Below are positions 1-6,501 of a stretch of DNA of 28,343 nucleotides, in pieces. The stretch comes from a virus. The stretch's first letter is position 1; every line of letters begins with the position of its first letter. The notes under the pieces are model-generated. The model ran no database searches. It was not told where the DNA came from and saw only the letters and a list, made by a program, of their open reading frames with translations. The stretch is from the IMG/VR virus record IMGVR_UViG_3300037343_000529, positions 1 through 28,343 of that record; one strand, written 5' to 3'. Position numbers and translations under genes: made by a program.

Positions 1-2
1 CC

Positions 3-257
3 AGCAATCTTGGTGCCACCAAGCTCAAACGTCGACAAAGATCCGTTGACCCAATGCGTGCTTATGATGCGCTACCTCAACCTTTGCGGCAGTGGTTGGC
101 CGGTGCTGTTTTGCCTTGGTCGGCCATGTCATGTAAACGCATTTGGACCAAAGCACTTCGGGACGGTCAAGACCTTAACGATGTAATTTCAACGCTTGCT
201 AGGGCTGAACAGAAAACGCTCGCCCAAGATAAGTGCAAAATTTCAAAAATTTTATAA
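3..257 (+). CDS. DUF6525-type small protein, 5' end outside window
   Basis: The reading frame is open from base 3, so the start lies upstream of the window; 84 residues are visible. The first internal ATG is at 54, but the residues before it (SNLGATKLKRRQRSVDP) belong to the same family pattern, which argues that 54 is not the start. The visible part carries an NLG-T-LKRR stretch, then MRAYDALP and an LRQWLA..LPW block, which I recognise as the DUF6525 family of Rhodobacteraceae. No function is known to me. The last eight residues (KCKISKIL) are unlike the rest and may be a changed C-terminus. Whether the gene belongs to the phage or to the host chromosome cannot be told from here. A long gap with repeats follows it. 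Family assignment is from memory of the motif. Confidence 0.7.
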   Translation, partial: SNLGATKLKRRQRSVDPMRAYDALPQPLRQWLAGAVLPWSAMSCKRIWTKALRDGQDLNDVISTLARAEQKTLAQDKCKISKIL

Positions 258-397
258 GAAGACAGCACAATACCTATGCGATCTTCGACTCCGTCCGATT
301 ACCAAAACTGCCCCCCTTGGCCCGGTTCCTCCCCGTCCCTGAACGTATACGGGGGGGCGCAGCGCGCCATTTGGCTAGCGCGTGGCTTTTTCACCGG

Positions 398-545
398 GGA
401 ATCCACTTGGAATCCACCTGCGCCATTTTAGCCATGATTAACACTTAATATCATAAGCTTACGCGATCACCTCGCTGGCTAAGCTGGATTCTTTTTGGAA
501 TCCACCTTAGCCAGTTTAGCCAGTTTGAGGAATCCACCTTGGCCA
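398..545. repeat. Cluster of GGAATCCAC repeats with a 16-bp inverted repeat
   Basis: Four direct copies of GGAATCCAC(C/T)T occur at 398-410, 409-420, 497-507 and 529-540. The copies at 407-434 and 495-522 extend to 28 bases and match at 25 positions, each ending in TTTAGCCA or its equivalent. A reversed copy, TGGCTAAGCTGGATTC at 476-491, pairs with GAATCCACCTTAGCCA at 498-513 over 16 bases with one mismatch and a 6-base spacer. The block lies in a stretch with no gene. It could be a binding array for a phage regulator, replication iterons, or a fragment of a dispersed intergenic repeat; nothing here decides between them. Confidence 0.6.
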
Positions 546-573
546 AAAGCCACATTGGAAGCCAACAAAGAAA

Positions 574-594
574 AATGTGACTCTGATTCACATT
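574..594. promoter_or_regulatory. CRP/FNR-like dyad operator candidate
   Basis: AATGTGA at 574-580 and TCACATT at 588-594 form a perfect 7-bp dyad around a 7-base spacer. The half sites equal the CRP half site TGTGA/TCACA, but CRP sites have a 6-base spacer, so the regulator is uncertain. The site ends five bases before the first TTGACA box, a fitting place for an activator or repressor. Confidence 0.45.
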
Positions 595-599
595 CTGTG

Positions 600-645
600 T
601 TGACATTTCTAGCCCCCTTGACATACCTATTAATCATCGAAGAAT
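600..645 (+). promoter_or_regulatory. Tandem TTGACA boxes, putative sigma-70 promoter
   Basis: TTGACA occurs at 600-605 and again at 618-623 within a repeated 12-mer (TTGACATTTCTA and TTGACATACCTA). The second box has AAGAAT (640-645, four of six matches to the -10 consensus) after 16 bases. The first box has no good -10. Either could serve the methyltransferase operon that starts at 771. Transcription from the second box would begin within the hairpin at 647-674. Confidence 0.35.
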
Positions 646-646
646 T

Positions 647-678
647 GCGCCCGGAGGATATACCTCGCGGGCGTTTTT
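647..678 (+). terminator. Intrinsic terminator or attenuator before the methyltransferase operon
   Basis: The arm GCGCCCGGAGG (647-657) pairs with CCTC plus CGGGCGT (663-673) with one bulged G and one G-U pair, around the loop ATATA. It is followed by TTTTT and then GTTT. This is a normal rho-independent terminator for rightward transcripts. Lying about 95 bases before the methyltransferase start, it can stop read-through from upstream or act as an attenuator on the operon leader. Confidence 0.65.
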
Positions 679-770
679 GTTTCCCCCACATCGCGGACCC
701 CGATCCTGTCGCTGGCCATGTTGCCCGCGCGCATCGGCACGTCTGCCCTGCCCCAAATGAGAACCGCCCC

Positions 771-2030
771 ATGGACCTGGTCTTTGCACCGAGCCAGATC
801 GAGACCTGGTCTCTCGACCGGCTGCGGCCCTATGCCCGCAACGCCAAGATCCACGGCACCGATCAGGTGGCCAAGATCGCGGCAAGCATGGCGAAGTTCG
901 GCTGGACCGTGCCCTGCATGGTGGCCGACGATGGCGAGCTGATCGCCGGGCATGGGCGGGTGCTGGCGGCTGCGATGCTGGGGTTGAAGGACGTGCCGGT
1001 GATCCGGCTCAGCCACTTGGACGAGGCAGAGCGCCGCGCCTATCGCATCGCCGACAACAAACTGACCGAGCTGGGCGAATGGGACGAGGCGATGCTACGC
1101 GACGAAATCGCCGGGCTGCTGGCCGAGGATTTCGACCTGTCGCTGCTGGGCATCACCGATCAGGATCTGGACGCCTTGCTGCGGGATCCGGATCAGGTGG
1201 AAGGTGGAGCTGTCGAGGGCGAGGATGACATTCCCGAGCCGCCGGTCACGCCGGTGTCGGTCGCGGGCGACCTGTGGCAGCTCGGGTCGCACCGGTTGAT
1301 CTGCGGCGACAGCACGTCCGCCGATGTAGTCGGACGTCTGCTGGGCGATGTGCGGCCGCTGTTGATGGTGACCGATCCACCCTACGGCGTGGAGTACGAT
1401 CCCTCCTGGCGCAACCAGGCGGGTGCGGCCAAGACCAAGCGCACCGGCAAGGTGCTGAACGACGACCGGGCAGACTGGCGCGAGGCTTGGGCGCTGTTCC
1501 CCGGCGATGTCGCCTATGTCTGGCACGGTGCGCTGCACGCGGCAGAGGTGGCCGAGAGCCTCATGGCGGTAGGCTTCAACGTCCGGTCGCAGATCATCTG
1601 GGCCAAGGACAGCCTAGTTTTCAGCCGTGGCGATTACCACTGGCAACATGAACCCTGCTGGTATGCCGTCAAGAAGACCGGCAAGGGCCACTGGGCGGGC
1701 GACCGCAAGCAGACCACGCTATGGAAGATCGCCAACAAGGACCAGGACGCTACCACGATCCACAGCACCCAGAAGCCGGTCGAATGCATGCGCCGCCCGA
1801 TGCTGAACAATTCCAACCCCGGTCAAGCGGTGTTTGAGCCATTTATGGGATCCGGCACCACGCTGATCGCGGCGGAAACCACCGGCCGGGTGTGCTTCGG
1901 GATCGAATTGAACCCCGCATATGTCGATGTGGCCATCGAGCGCTGGCAGCAATTTACCGGCGCGACTGCCGTACTGGCGGAAACGGGCGAGACCTTTGCC
2001 GACCTGAAAGCCAAGAGGCTGGCAGCATGA
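771..2030 (+). CDS. ParB-like domain DNA methyltransferase (DPPY type)
   Basis: A 419-residue protein with two parts. Residues about 10-135 form a ParB/sulfiredoxin-like domain with GELIAGHGR (55-63) and YRIADNKLTELG. Residues about 165-400 form an S-adenosylmethionine-dependent methyltransferase with catalytic motif IV DPPYG (202-206) and, later, the cofactor-binding motif FEPFMGSGTT (355-364); motif IV before motif I is the beta-class order. DPPY usually means N6-adenine methylation. The start at 771 is chosen because extension upstream runs through a terminator and promoter-like boxes; no good ribosome binding site is seen. No restriction partner is visible, so it is an orphan enzyme, likely shielding phage DNA or affecting gene expression. 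Its stop overlaps the next start as ATGA. The target sequence cannot be read from the protein. Confidence 0.9.
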   Translation: MDLVFAPSQIETWSLDRLRPYARNAKIHGTDQVAKIAASMAKFGWTVPCMVADDGELIAGHGRVLAAAMLGLKDVPVIRLSHLDEAERRAYRIADNKLTELGEWDEAMLRDEIAGLLAEDFDLSLLGITDQDLDALLRDPDQVEGGAVEGEDDIPEPPVTPVSVAGDLWQLGSHRLICGDSTSADVVGRLLGDVRPLLMVTDPPYGVEYDPSWRNQAGAAKTKRTGKVLNDDRADWREAWALFPGDVAYVWHGALHAAEVAESLMAVGFNVRSQIIWAKDSLVFSRGDYHWQHEPCWYAVKKTGKGHWAGDRKQTTLWKIANKDQDATTIHSTQKPVECMRRPMLNNSNPGQAVFEPFMGSGTTLIAAETTGRVCFGIELNPAYVDVAIERWQQFTGATAVLAETGETFADLKAKRLAA

Positions 2031-3391
2031 ACGCGCCCCTCTTGCCGGGCCAAATTCAGCACTGGCCGCTGGCCCGGCTGAAACCCTACGCCCGGAACGC
2101 CAAGACCCACGATGCCGATCAGGTCGCCAAGATCGCTGCCAGCATGGCGGAGTTTGGTTGGACGGTGCCGGTGCTGGTGGCCACCGATGGCGAGCTGATC
2201 GCGGGGCACGGTCGCATCCTGGCCGCCGCCCATCTCGGGCTGACCGACGCGCCGGTGATTGTGCTGGGCCATCTGACCGAGGCGCAGCGGCGAGCCTACC
2301 GCATCGCGGACAATAAGTTAACGGAGCTGGGTGGCTGGGATGAAGCCCTGCTCTTGCAGGAACTGCAGGCGCTTCTGGCAGAGGATTTCGACCTCGGGCT
2401 GATCGGGATTCCGGAAGATGAACTGGATGCCCTGCTGGCGGATGCCGACGATCGCCCGGCGATTTCCGACGATGCGGCGGATGCCATCCCCGAACCGCCT
2501 ACTGAGCCCATCACCCGCCCCGGCGATATCTGGGCACTGGGCAAGCATCGGCTGTGCTGCGGCGATGCAACTGATCCCACCGCCGTGGCCAAGCTGATGC
2601 AGGGCGAACAAGCGACGCTGATGTTCACCTCGCCGCCCTATGCACAGCAGCGCGACTACGGCGCGGCAAAGGAAAAGGTCGGTGATTGGGATGCGCTGAT
2701 GCAGGGCGTGTTCACCGCCGCCCCGGTCACAGCCGACGCGCAGCTGCTGGTTAACCTCGGCCTCGTGCACCGCGACAGTGAATGGCAGCCCTATTGGGAA
2801 GGATGGGTCGAATGGATGCGCACCTCTGGCTGGCGACGCTTTGGCTGGTATGTGTGGGATCAGGGTCCGGGCCTGCCGGGCGACTGGAACGGCCGCCTGG
2901 CCCCGTCGCACGAGTTCATTTTCCACTTCAACCGCGCGCCCCGCAAACCGCACAAAACGGTGCCATCGAAGCACGTGGGCGAAACTTTGGGCGGCGGTGG
3001 GCTGCGCGGCGCAGACGGCACCGTCCACGCCAAAACCGGCACCGGCAACGCGATCCAGAGCCACCGCATCCCGGACTCGGTTTTCCGCATCATGCGCCAC
3101 AAGGGTGGGCTGGGTGCGGCAGGATCCCATCCGGCCGTGTTCCCGGTGGCACTGGTCGAAGCAGTGCTGACGGCGTTTTCGGATCCGGGCGACCTGATTT
3201 ATGAGCCGTTCTGCGGCTCCGGCACCCAGCTGGTCGCCGCCGAGCGCGCTGGGCGACGCTGCTTCGCGATGGAGCTGGACCCGGTCTATTGCGACGTCGC
3301 GGTGCGGCGGTGGGAAATGGCGACGAGCAATGTAGCGCTGCGCGAGCGCAAGGGCGTAACCGTTGATGAATTGGAAGGAGCGGCAGAATGA
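2027..3391 (+). CDS. ParB-like domain DNA methyltransferase (TSPPY type)
   Basis: A 454-residue protein built like its neighbour: a ParB-like domain (about 8-140, with GELIAGHGR and YRIADNKLTELG), then a methyltransferase domain with motif IV TSPPY (201-205) and cofactor motif YEPFCGSGTQ (392-401). SPPY is typical of N4-cytosine methylases, so it probably modifies a different base from the upstream enzyme. The N-terminal domain aligns without gaps to that of the first enzyme at about three quarters identity by eye, while the catalytic halves differ outside the motifs. This points to duplication of the DNA-reading domain followed by domain exchange. The start overlaps the previous stop (ATGA), indicating coupled translation. 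Confidence 0.9.
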   Translation: MNAPLLPGQIQHWPLARLKPYARNAKTHDADQVAKIAASMAEFGWTVPVLVATDGELIAGHGRILAAAHLGLTDAPVIVLGHLTEAQRRAYRIADNKLTELGGWDEALLLQELQALLAEDFDLGLIGIPEDELDALLADADDRPAISDDAADAIPEPPTEPITRPGDIWALGKHRLCCGDATDPTAVAKLMQGEQATLMFTSPPYAQQRDYGAAKEKVGDWDALMQGVFTAAPVTADAQLLVNLGLVHRDSEWQPYWEGWVEWMRTSGWRRFGWYVWDQGPGLPGDWNGRLAPSHEFIFHFNRAPRKPHKTVPSKHVGETLGGGGLRGADGTVHAKTGTGNAIQSHRIPDSVFRIMRHKGGLGAAGSHPAVFPVALVEAVLTAFSDPGDLIYEPFCGSGTQLVAAERAGRRCFAMELDPVYCDVAVRRWEMATSNVALRERKGVTVDELEGAAE

Positions 3392-3849
3392 ACATGCGCT
3401 GGCGATTGGGCGATCTGGTGCACGCAATCCCGATCCCGCGCCATGATCTGAACCAGGCCATATCGCGCGACGGTTTTTGTCCGGAGCACACCCCCGAGCC
3501 CGGAAAGGAGCGCTGGTATAGCTGGCGCGATGTGGTGGCCATTGCCGTGGCACAGGACTTGCGCAACATCGGCCTTGGGCCATCAATCGCGTTTCGGTAT
3601 GTGCAGGACCACCTGTCGCAATATATGCGCGACAGCGTCGATCAGCCGGGCGATTGCACCGGGGTGGTCTGGTTGATCTATGGGTTGGAAAATAGGTTCA
3701 AAAAAGAAAGCCGTTGCGAGTTTGTTCAACTCGCCAACATCGGGGACGTCTTGATCTCACCAGACGAAAGCCCGTGCATCGTCGTCAATCTGGGTCAGCT
3801 CGCAAACCGCATCCTCGATGAATTACATGCGCCGGAGGGAGCCGAATGA
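3388..3849 (+). CDS. Hypothetical protein, possible MerR-like winged helix
   Basis: A 153-residue protein that I do not recognise as a named family. The segment RWYSWRDVVAIAVAQDLRNI, followed by GLGPSIAFRYV, resembles the helix-turn-helix part of MerR-type regulators (a Y-S-x-x-D-V entry and a following helix), so DNA binding is possible. The start at 3388 overlaps the methyltransferase stop and is preceded by GGAAGGAGCGG, a good ribosome binding site; a second ATG at 3394 could also be used. It ends in an ATGA overlap with the next gene. Its place in the methyltransferase operon suggests a regulator or partner, but this is inference. Confidence 0.6.
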   Translation: MNMRWRLGDLVHAIPIPRHDLNQAISRDGFCPEHTPEPGKERWYSWRDVVAIAVAQDLRNIGLGPSIAFRYVQDHLSQYMRDSVDQPGDCTGVVWLIYGLENRFKKESRCEFVQLANIGDVLISPDESPCIVVNLGQLANRILDELHAPEGAE

Positions 3850-4073
3850 CCCAATCCCGATGCATGTCTCTTGTTGAAGCCGTCACCAATGTTGCCGTGG
3901 GCTATGCGCTGGCGCTGGCAACCCAGATCGTGGTGTTCCCATGGTTCGGGCTGCATCCGAGCTTGGGCGAGAACCTCGCCATCAGCGCGATCTTCGTGGG
4001 TATCTCCTTGCTGCGCAGCTACACTCTTCGCCGCCTGTTCGAACGCCGACGCACTCGTACACATCGCAGGTGA
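3846..4073 (+). CDS. DUF7220-type small membrane protein
   Basis: A 75-residue protein with two hydrophobic segments (about residues 14-32 and 42-57) joined by a short loop containing PWFGLH, and a strongly basic C-terminus (RRLFERRRTRTHRR). The pattern SLVEA..NV.VG..LA..TQI.VFPWFGLH matches a small family common in rhodobacterial phages (DUF7220, from memory). It should sit in the inner membrane with both ends in the cytoplasm. Function is unknown; superinfection exclusion or a holin-like role are guesses only. It is the last gene of the rightward operon, and a convergent gene ends 21 bases further on. Confidence 0.65.
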   Translation: MTQSRCMSLVEAVTNVAVGYALALATQIVVFPWFGLHPSLGENLAISAIFVGISLLRSYTLRRLFERRRTRTHRR

Positions 4074-4094
4074 TCCGTGCGGTGAAGCAGGGCG

Positions 4095-4676
4095 TCAGGC
4101 CGCGTCCAGCTTGTACACAGTGCCTCTGCCATCGACCTTTTCAGAGGCAATGGGAAGGCCCAGCTTCTTTTTCAGCGCCCCGGAGATCATGCCGCGTACC
4201 GAATGCGGCATCCAGCCAGTCTCCGCCACGATCTCGGTGATCGCCGCCCCCTCGGGTCGCTGCAGGAGGGCGATGATCTGGGCCTGTTTGGTGCCGGTGC
4301 GGAGGGCGACAGGCTTTGGCGAGACAGGTATGGTCGATGTAACGGGCCCAGTCTGCGGCTCAACGACGGGTTCCGGCTTGGCGCTGCGCAGGTTGGTGAT
4401 GGTACGCGCCACCACGGGTTCGATGCCAATCGCCGCAAGCCCGGCTTCGGTGGCGATCAGCGTGGTACCGTGGCCATCGCCAGTCTCGCGCCAAAGGGGT
4501 TCGCACTTGCGCAGGTCGGCATCGACCTCTTCGAGCCAGCCCTGCGCGATCATTTTGGTCACGGCCACCTTGGCCGCTGCCCCATGCAGCCCCTTGGGCA
4601 GTGGCATGGCCAGATTGTCGGGGCGGCTTGCGGCGCGGCTGAGGATGATGGTTTGGGTCTCGGTGAGTTTAGGCAT
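4095..4676 (-). CDS. DUF3489 domain protein with two helix-turn-helix regions
   Basis: A 193-residue protein. The N-terminal part (about 1-80) looks like a winged helix (LTETQTIILSRAA, then VTKMIAQGWLEE). After a proline-rich linker, the C-terminal part (about 125-190: GTKQAQIIALLQ, ITEIVAETGW, HSVRGMISGALKKKLGL) is the DUF3489 pattern, also winged-helix-like. It probably binds DNA, and a regulatory role in the phage is plausible. The start at 4676 has AGGAGA upstream. It is the last gene of the leftward cluster and lies 39 bases after the stop of its upstream neighbour. Confidence 0.75.
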   Translation of the reverse strand: MPKLTETQTIILSRAASRPDNLAMPLPKGLHGAAAKVAVTKMIAQGWLEEVDADLRKCEPLWRETGDGHGTTLIATEAGLAAIGIEPVVARTITNLRSAKPEPVVEPQTGPVTSTIPVSPKPVALRTGTKQAQIIALLQRPEGAAITEIVAETGWMPHSVRGMISGALKKKLGLPIASEKVDGRGTVYKLDAA

Positions 4677-4715
4677 TGTGATCTCCTGTCGTGAATGGGG
4701 TTGGTGGTGACGGGG

Positions 4716-5117
4716 TCAGTCGGTCTCGGCCATGCTTGCGGTCACCGCGAAATGCTGCACCCAACCGGTCAAGTATGGCAGCCCCTCCGGGATGCCCTCC
4801 TCGCGCTCGGTCCGGCGGCTGATGCGCCAGTCCAGCCATTTGCGGATTGCAGCGTTGATGGCAGTCTCGCTGTCGGCGATCCCGCAGCACAAAGACCCGA
4901 CCACATCGTCCGCGAAGTGACGGCCCATGCGGCTATCGAGAAAGTCGCGGATACCGATCATCTCGTCCTCGCTGTCAGCGTGGATGGCGGTGGTGATCAG
5001 GGTTGAGGCCAGCGTCCAGACCTCGGCGCTGCGCCGCTCGCGCAGGGGGCAGATTGTGAGGGTGCCGAAGAAGCCATGGGCCTCGTTGCGGCTGGGCAGG
5101 ATGGGATGCGTGGTCAT
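4716..5117 (-). CDS. Conserved phage hypothetical protein
   Basis: A 133-residue protein starting MTTHPILPSRNEAHGFFGTL. This opening and the later RDFLDSRMGRHFADDV block are conserved in small proteins of rhodobacterial prophages and plasmids, with no assigned function. An ATG 60 bases further upstream (5177) is rejected because AAAGGA lies just before 5117 and the upstream stretch overlaps an operator-like inverted repeat. A promoter candidate and the inverted repeat lie in the 119-base gap before it, so this gene and the DUF3489 gene may form a separately controlled unit. Confidence 0.7.
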   Translation of the reverse strand: MTTHPILPSRNEAHGFFGTLTICPLRERRSAEVWTLASTLITTAIHADSEDEMIGIRDFLDSRMGRHFADDVVGSLCCGIADSETAINAAIRKWLDWRISRRTEREEGIPEGLPYLTGWVQHFAVTASMAETD

Positions 5118-5147
5118 GGCGGGGATCCTTTCAGTGAGTTGCATCGG

Positions 5148-5193
5148 TTGCCTGCGATGACATTCGCTCCTGCGCACCGATTATCGTAGGCAA
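5148..5193. promoter_or_regulatory. Long-spaced inverted repeat, operator candidate
   Basis: TTGCCTGCGATGA (5148-5160) and TTATCGTAGGCAA (5181-5193) are inverted copies matching at 11 of 13 bases, with 20 bases between them and centres 33 bases (about three helical turns) apart. The pair lies between the promoter candidate at 5213-5240 and the leftward gene starting at 5117. That fits a repressor pair binding on one DNA face. In rightward RNA the two mismatches become G-U pairs, so an RNA hairpin is also possible. Confidence 0.45.
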
Positions 5194-5212
5194 TTCAAAG
5201 CAATATCATGGC

Positions 5213-5240
5213 TTTATGATCGCTCTGTGCAGCGCGTCAA
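5213..5240 (-). promoter_or_regulatory. Putative leftward sigma-70 promoter
   Basis: Read on the minus strand, TTGACG (5240-5235, five of six matches) is followed after 16 bases by CATAAA (5218-5213, four of six). Transcription would begin near 5206 and run through the inverted repeat into the gene at 5117. The -35 box overlaps the end of the upstream gene. Confidence 0.35.
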
Positions 5241-5599
5241 ACGATCCGATCAGGCTCTGTCAACGCGGCCTGTTCGGCCTCATGGCGCTGGGCGGCATCG
5301 GGCGGGTCGCGTCGGGCATTGACGATGGCCACGAAGAGCGCGCGGGCGACGGTGGCCACCTCGTCCGCCCCGGCGCTGGAAAGGTCGACGTCGTGAAGCG
5401 CAATTGCCTCGCCCAGATCGGTCAGCGCATAGAGCGTGGCGCATTCCGCCTCGGTCGGGTCGCACGTGATGGTGTCGCGATCGTCCTGTGATACGGCGAC
5501 GCTGCGGCAGAAGCGCAGATCGAAGCCGATGGCGCAGTTACGACGCACGACGTCATCGAGGGTCTCGCCTTCGGGCAGGCAGTTGAGGGTGAGGGTCAT
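5237..5599 (-). CDS. Hypothetical protein, 120 residues
   Basis: I do not recognise a family. The protein is acidic (many D and E) with four cysteines in the first half (C7, C22, C31, C46), the last one in TCDPTEAEC, which adds C54. The second half is rich in alanine and probably helical (ADEVATVARALFVAIVNARR). Its start overlaps the stop of the upstream gene as ATGA on the minus strand, so translation is coupled; the ribosome binding site is weak. Position inside a cluster of small leftward phage genes suggests an accessory or anti-host role, which is only inference. Confidence 0.6.
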   Translation of the reverse strand: MTLTLNCLPEGETLDDVVRRNCAIGFDLRFCRSVAVSQDDRDTITCDPTEAECATLYALTDLGEAIALHDVDLSSAGADEVATVARALFVAIVNARRDPPDAAQRHEAEQAALTEPDRIV

Positions 5600-5901
5600 G
5601 GCTGAGGGCTTTCGGGCTGAATGGCATTGGGCTTGAGTTCAACCCACGCCCCGTCCTGCCAGACGTAAAGGTGGCAGAGCTCACAGGTCGGGCGCTGCAG
5701 GATGGGCGGTTCGCGCGGCGGATCGAAACAGTCGATCGCGTCTGCGCGGACGTGCCGGATTTCCTTTGCTGCGAGGATATCTTCGGGCGTCCAGCGCGCC
5801 AACGCAGGCAGCATATGCAAGGGGTAGCCGTCAAAGTGGACATAGATATGCGCCCATTCCTCTGGCCCGATCTGGATGGCGATCTGCGCGCGGGTGCTCA
5901 T
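5596..5901 (-). CDS. Hypothetical protein with STRAQIAIQI..HFDGYP motif
   Basis: A 101-residue protein. The opening MSTRAQIAIQI followed by IYVHFDGYP matches a widespread small phage and plasmid family that begins STRA and carries a Y-x-H-x-D-G-Y-P motif; its function is not known to me. The C-terminal part has CELCHLYVWQDGAWVEL, where a C-x-x-C pair precedes a short beta-type segment. A GAGGGGGA ribosome binding site lies before 5901. It overlaps the next gene by four bases (ATGA). Confidence 0.65.
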   Translation of the reverse strand: MSTRAQIAIQIGPEEWAHIYVHFDGYPLHMLPALARWTPEDILAAKEIRHVRADAIDCFDPPREPPILQRPTCELCHLYVWQDGAWVELKPNAIQPESPQP

Positions 5902-5912
5902 GGTCGTCCCCC

Positions 5913-6131
5913 TCAGATAAGCTTCAGATCAGCCAGCACCGCGCTGGCGGCAGCAAGCTGGGTGGTCGGCAGCTCGATCTTGAGATGCGAGAACACGTCC
6001 GAGGCTTCGGCAGTGATCCCGTCCTCGCGCAGCGCGGCCTCGATGGCCTCGGCGACAGCGTTTGGGCGCGAGCGGTCGAAATGTGCGGGAAGCGTTGCGT
6101 GGTCGATGCGGATGGTGGTGGTGGCGGTCAT
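5913..6131 (-). CDS. Hypothetical protein, 72 residues
   Basis: A 72-residue protein with no recognised family. It starts MTATTTIRIDHATLPAHFD, has a helical middle (AVAEAIEAALREDGI) and a C-terminal helix (AAASAVLADLKLI). AAAGGA lies upstream of the start at 6131. It sits 12 bases from each neighbour in the leftward cluster, as expected for an operon gene. Confidence 0.55.
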   Translation of the reverse strand: MTATTTIRIDHATLPAHFDRSRPNAVAEAIEAALREDGITAEASDVFSHLKIELPTTQLAAASAVLADLKLI

Positions 6132-6143
6132 GATCTTGTCCTT

Positions 6144-6359
6144 TCAGGATTGGGGTTTGGCAGCAGCGCCTGCGCGGCGTCCGGCTTCAAAGGCGTCTTC
6201 AAGTGCCGCGTGGATCGCCCAGACTGCGACATCGTGGAAATCGAGCCGGTCGCGGTTGCGGGTCTCCAGTGTTTCAATGAAGAACCGGCGTTGGGCGATC
6301 CCAAGGATCAAGGCCTCGCGGACGTCTTCGGGTGTAGGGGTGGTCTTGCGCTTGGCCAT
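6144..6359 (-). CDS. DUF6900-type small protein
   Basis: A 71-residue protein. The segment FIETLETRNRDRLDFHDVAVWAIHAALEDAFEAG matches, from memory, the DUF6900 pattern (LETRNSDSLDFHD.AVW...AL..A..AG). Function unknown. The start at 6359 has GGGAGGAC upstream. It is the first gene of the leftward cluster, and its promoter should lie in the AT-rich region 6410-6490 shared with the rightward packaging operon. Confidence 0.7.
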   Translation of the reverse strand: MAKRKTTPTPEDVREALILGIAQRRFFIETLETRNRDRLDFHDVAVWAIHAALEDAFEAGRRAGAAAKPQS

Positions 6360-6384
6360 AATCAGTCCTCCCAGCGGTGCTCAG

Positions 6385-6401
6385 GGGTGCGCGATGCACC
6401 C
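6385..6401. promoter_or_regulatory. Short palindrome in the divergent control region
   Basis: GGGTGC (6385-6390) and GCACCC (6396-6401) form a perfect 6-bp dyad with a 5-base spacer, 26 bases upstream of the leftward gene start at 6359. It could be an operator or a leader hairpin of the leftward transcript. Confidence 0.3.
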
Positions 6402-6450
6402 GCTTCTTGACACCATGAATCGCTCGATCGGGGAGTGTAATCAACTCAAA

Positions 6451-6478
6451 TAGACCTTCTTTATTGCTTATTTACAAT
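6451..6478 (+). promoter_or_regulatory. Putative promoter of the packaging/late operon
   Basis: TAGACC (6451-6456) and TACAAT (6473-6478, five of six matches) are 16 bases apart in a markedly AT-rich stretch. Transcription would begin near 6485, leaving a short leader before the small terminase start at 6502. On the minus strand the same region offers TTGTAA followed by TCTATT for the leftward cluster. Both are sequence-pattern guesses. Confidence 0.35.
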
Positions 6479-6501
6479 ATGTTGAGGATTATCAAAGCGC
6501 C

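Larger units (their letters stand above)
258..770. other. Long intergenic control region
   Basis: No convincing gene lies in these 513 bases. Open frames crossing it (for example one entered at 495 in frame with the methyltransferase) run through repeats, promoter-like boxes and a terminator and have no family resemblance. The left part (about 311-357) has a run of six C and a run of seven G. The middle holds the GGAATCCAC repeat cluster, and the right part holds a dyad, tandem TTGACA boxes and a terminator hairpin. Base composition from 430 to 645 is clearly more AT-rich than the flanking genes, as expected for regulatory DNA. Confidence 0.6.

Noticed and set aside
311-357. Poly-C and poly-G runs as a quadruplex or terminator
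   Set aside because: A single run of each strand type cannot form a quadruplex alone, and no T tract follows; nothing more can be claimed.
495-770. Upstream extension of the first methyltransferase reading frame to 495
   Set aside because: The added 92 residues cross a repeat, promoter-like boxes and an intrinsic terminator and have no family likeness; the protein family begins at the ATG at 771.
2318-3586. 422-residue leftward open frame opposite the second methyltransferase
   Set aside because: Shadow frame of a GC-rich gene; the plus strand has clear methyltransferase motifs and the opposite product has no recognisable pattern or start signal.
3871-4710. 279-residue rightward open frame opposite the DUF3489 gene
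   Set aside because: The leftward gene has a good ribosome binding site and a recognised domain; the rightward frame is its shadow.
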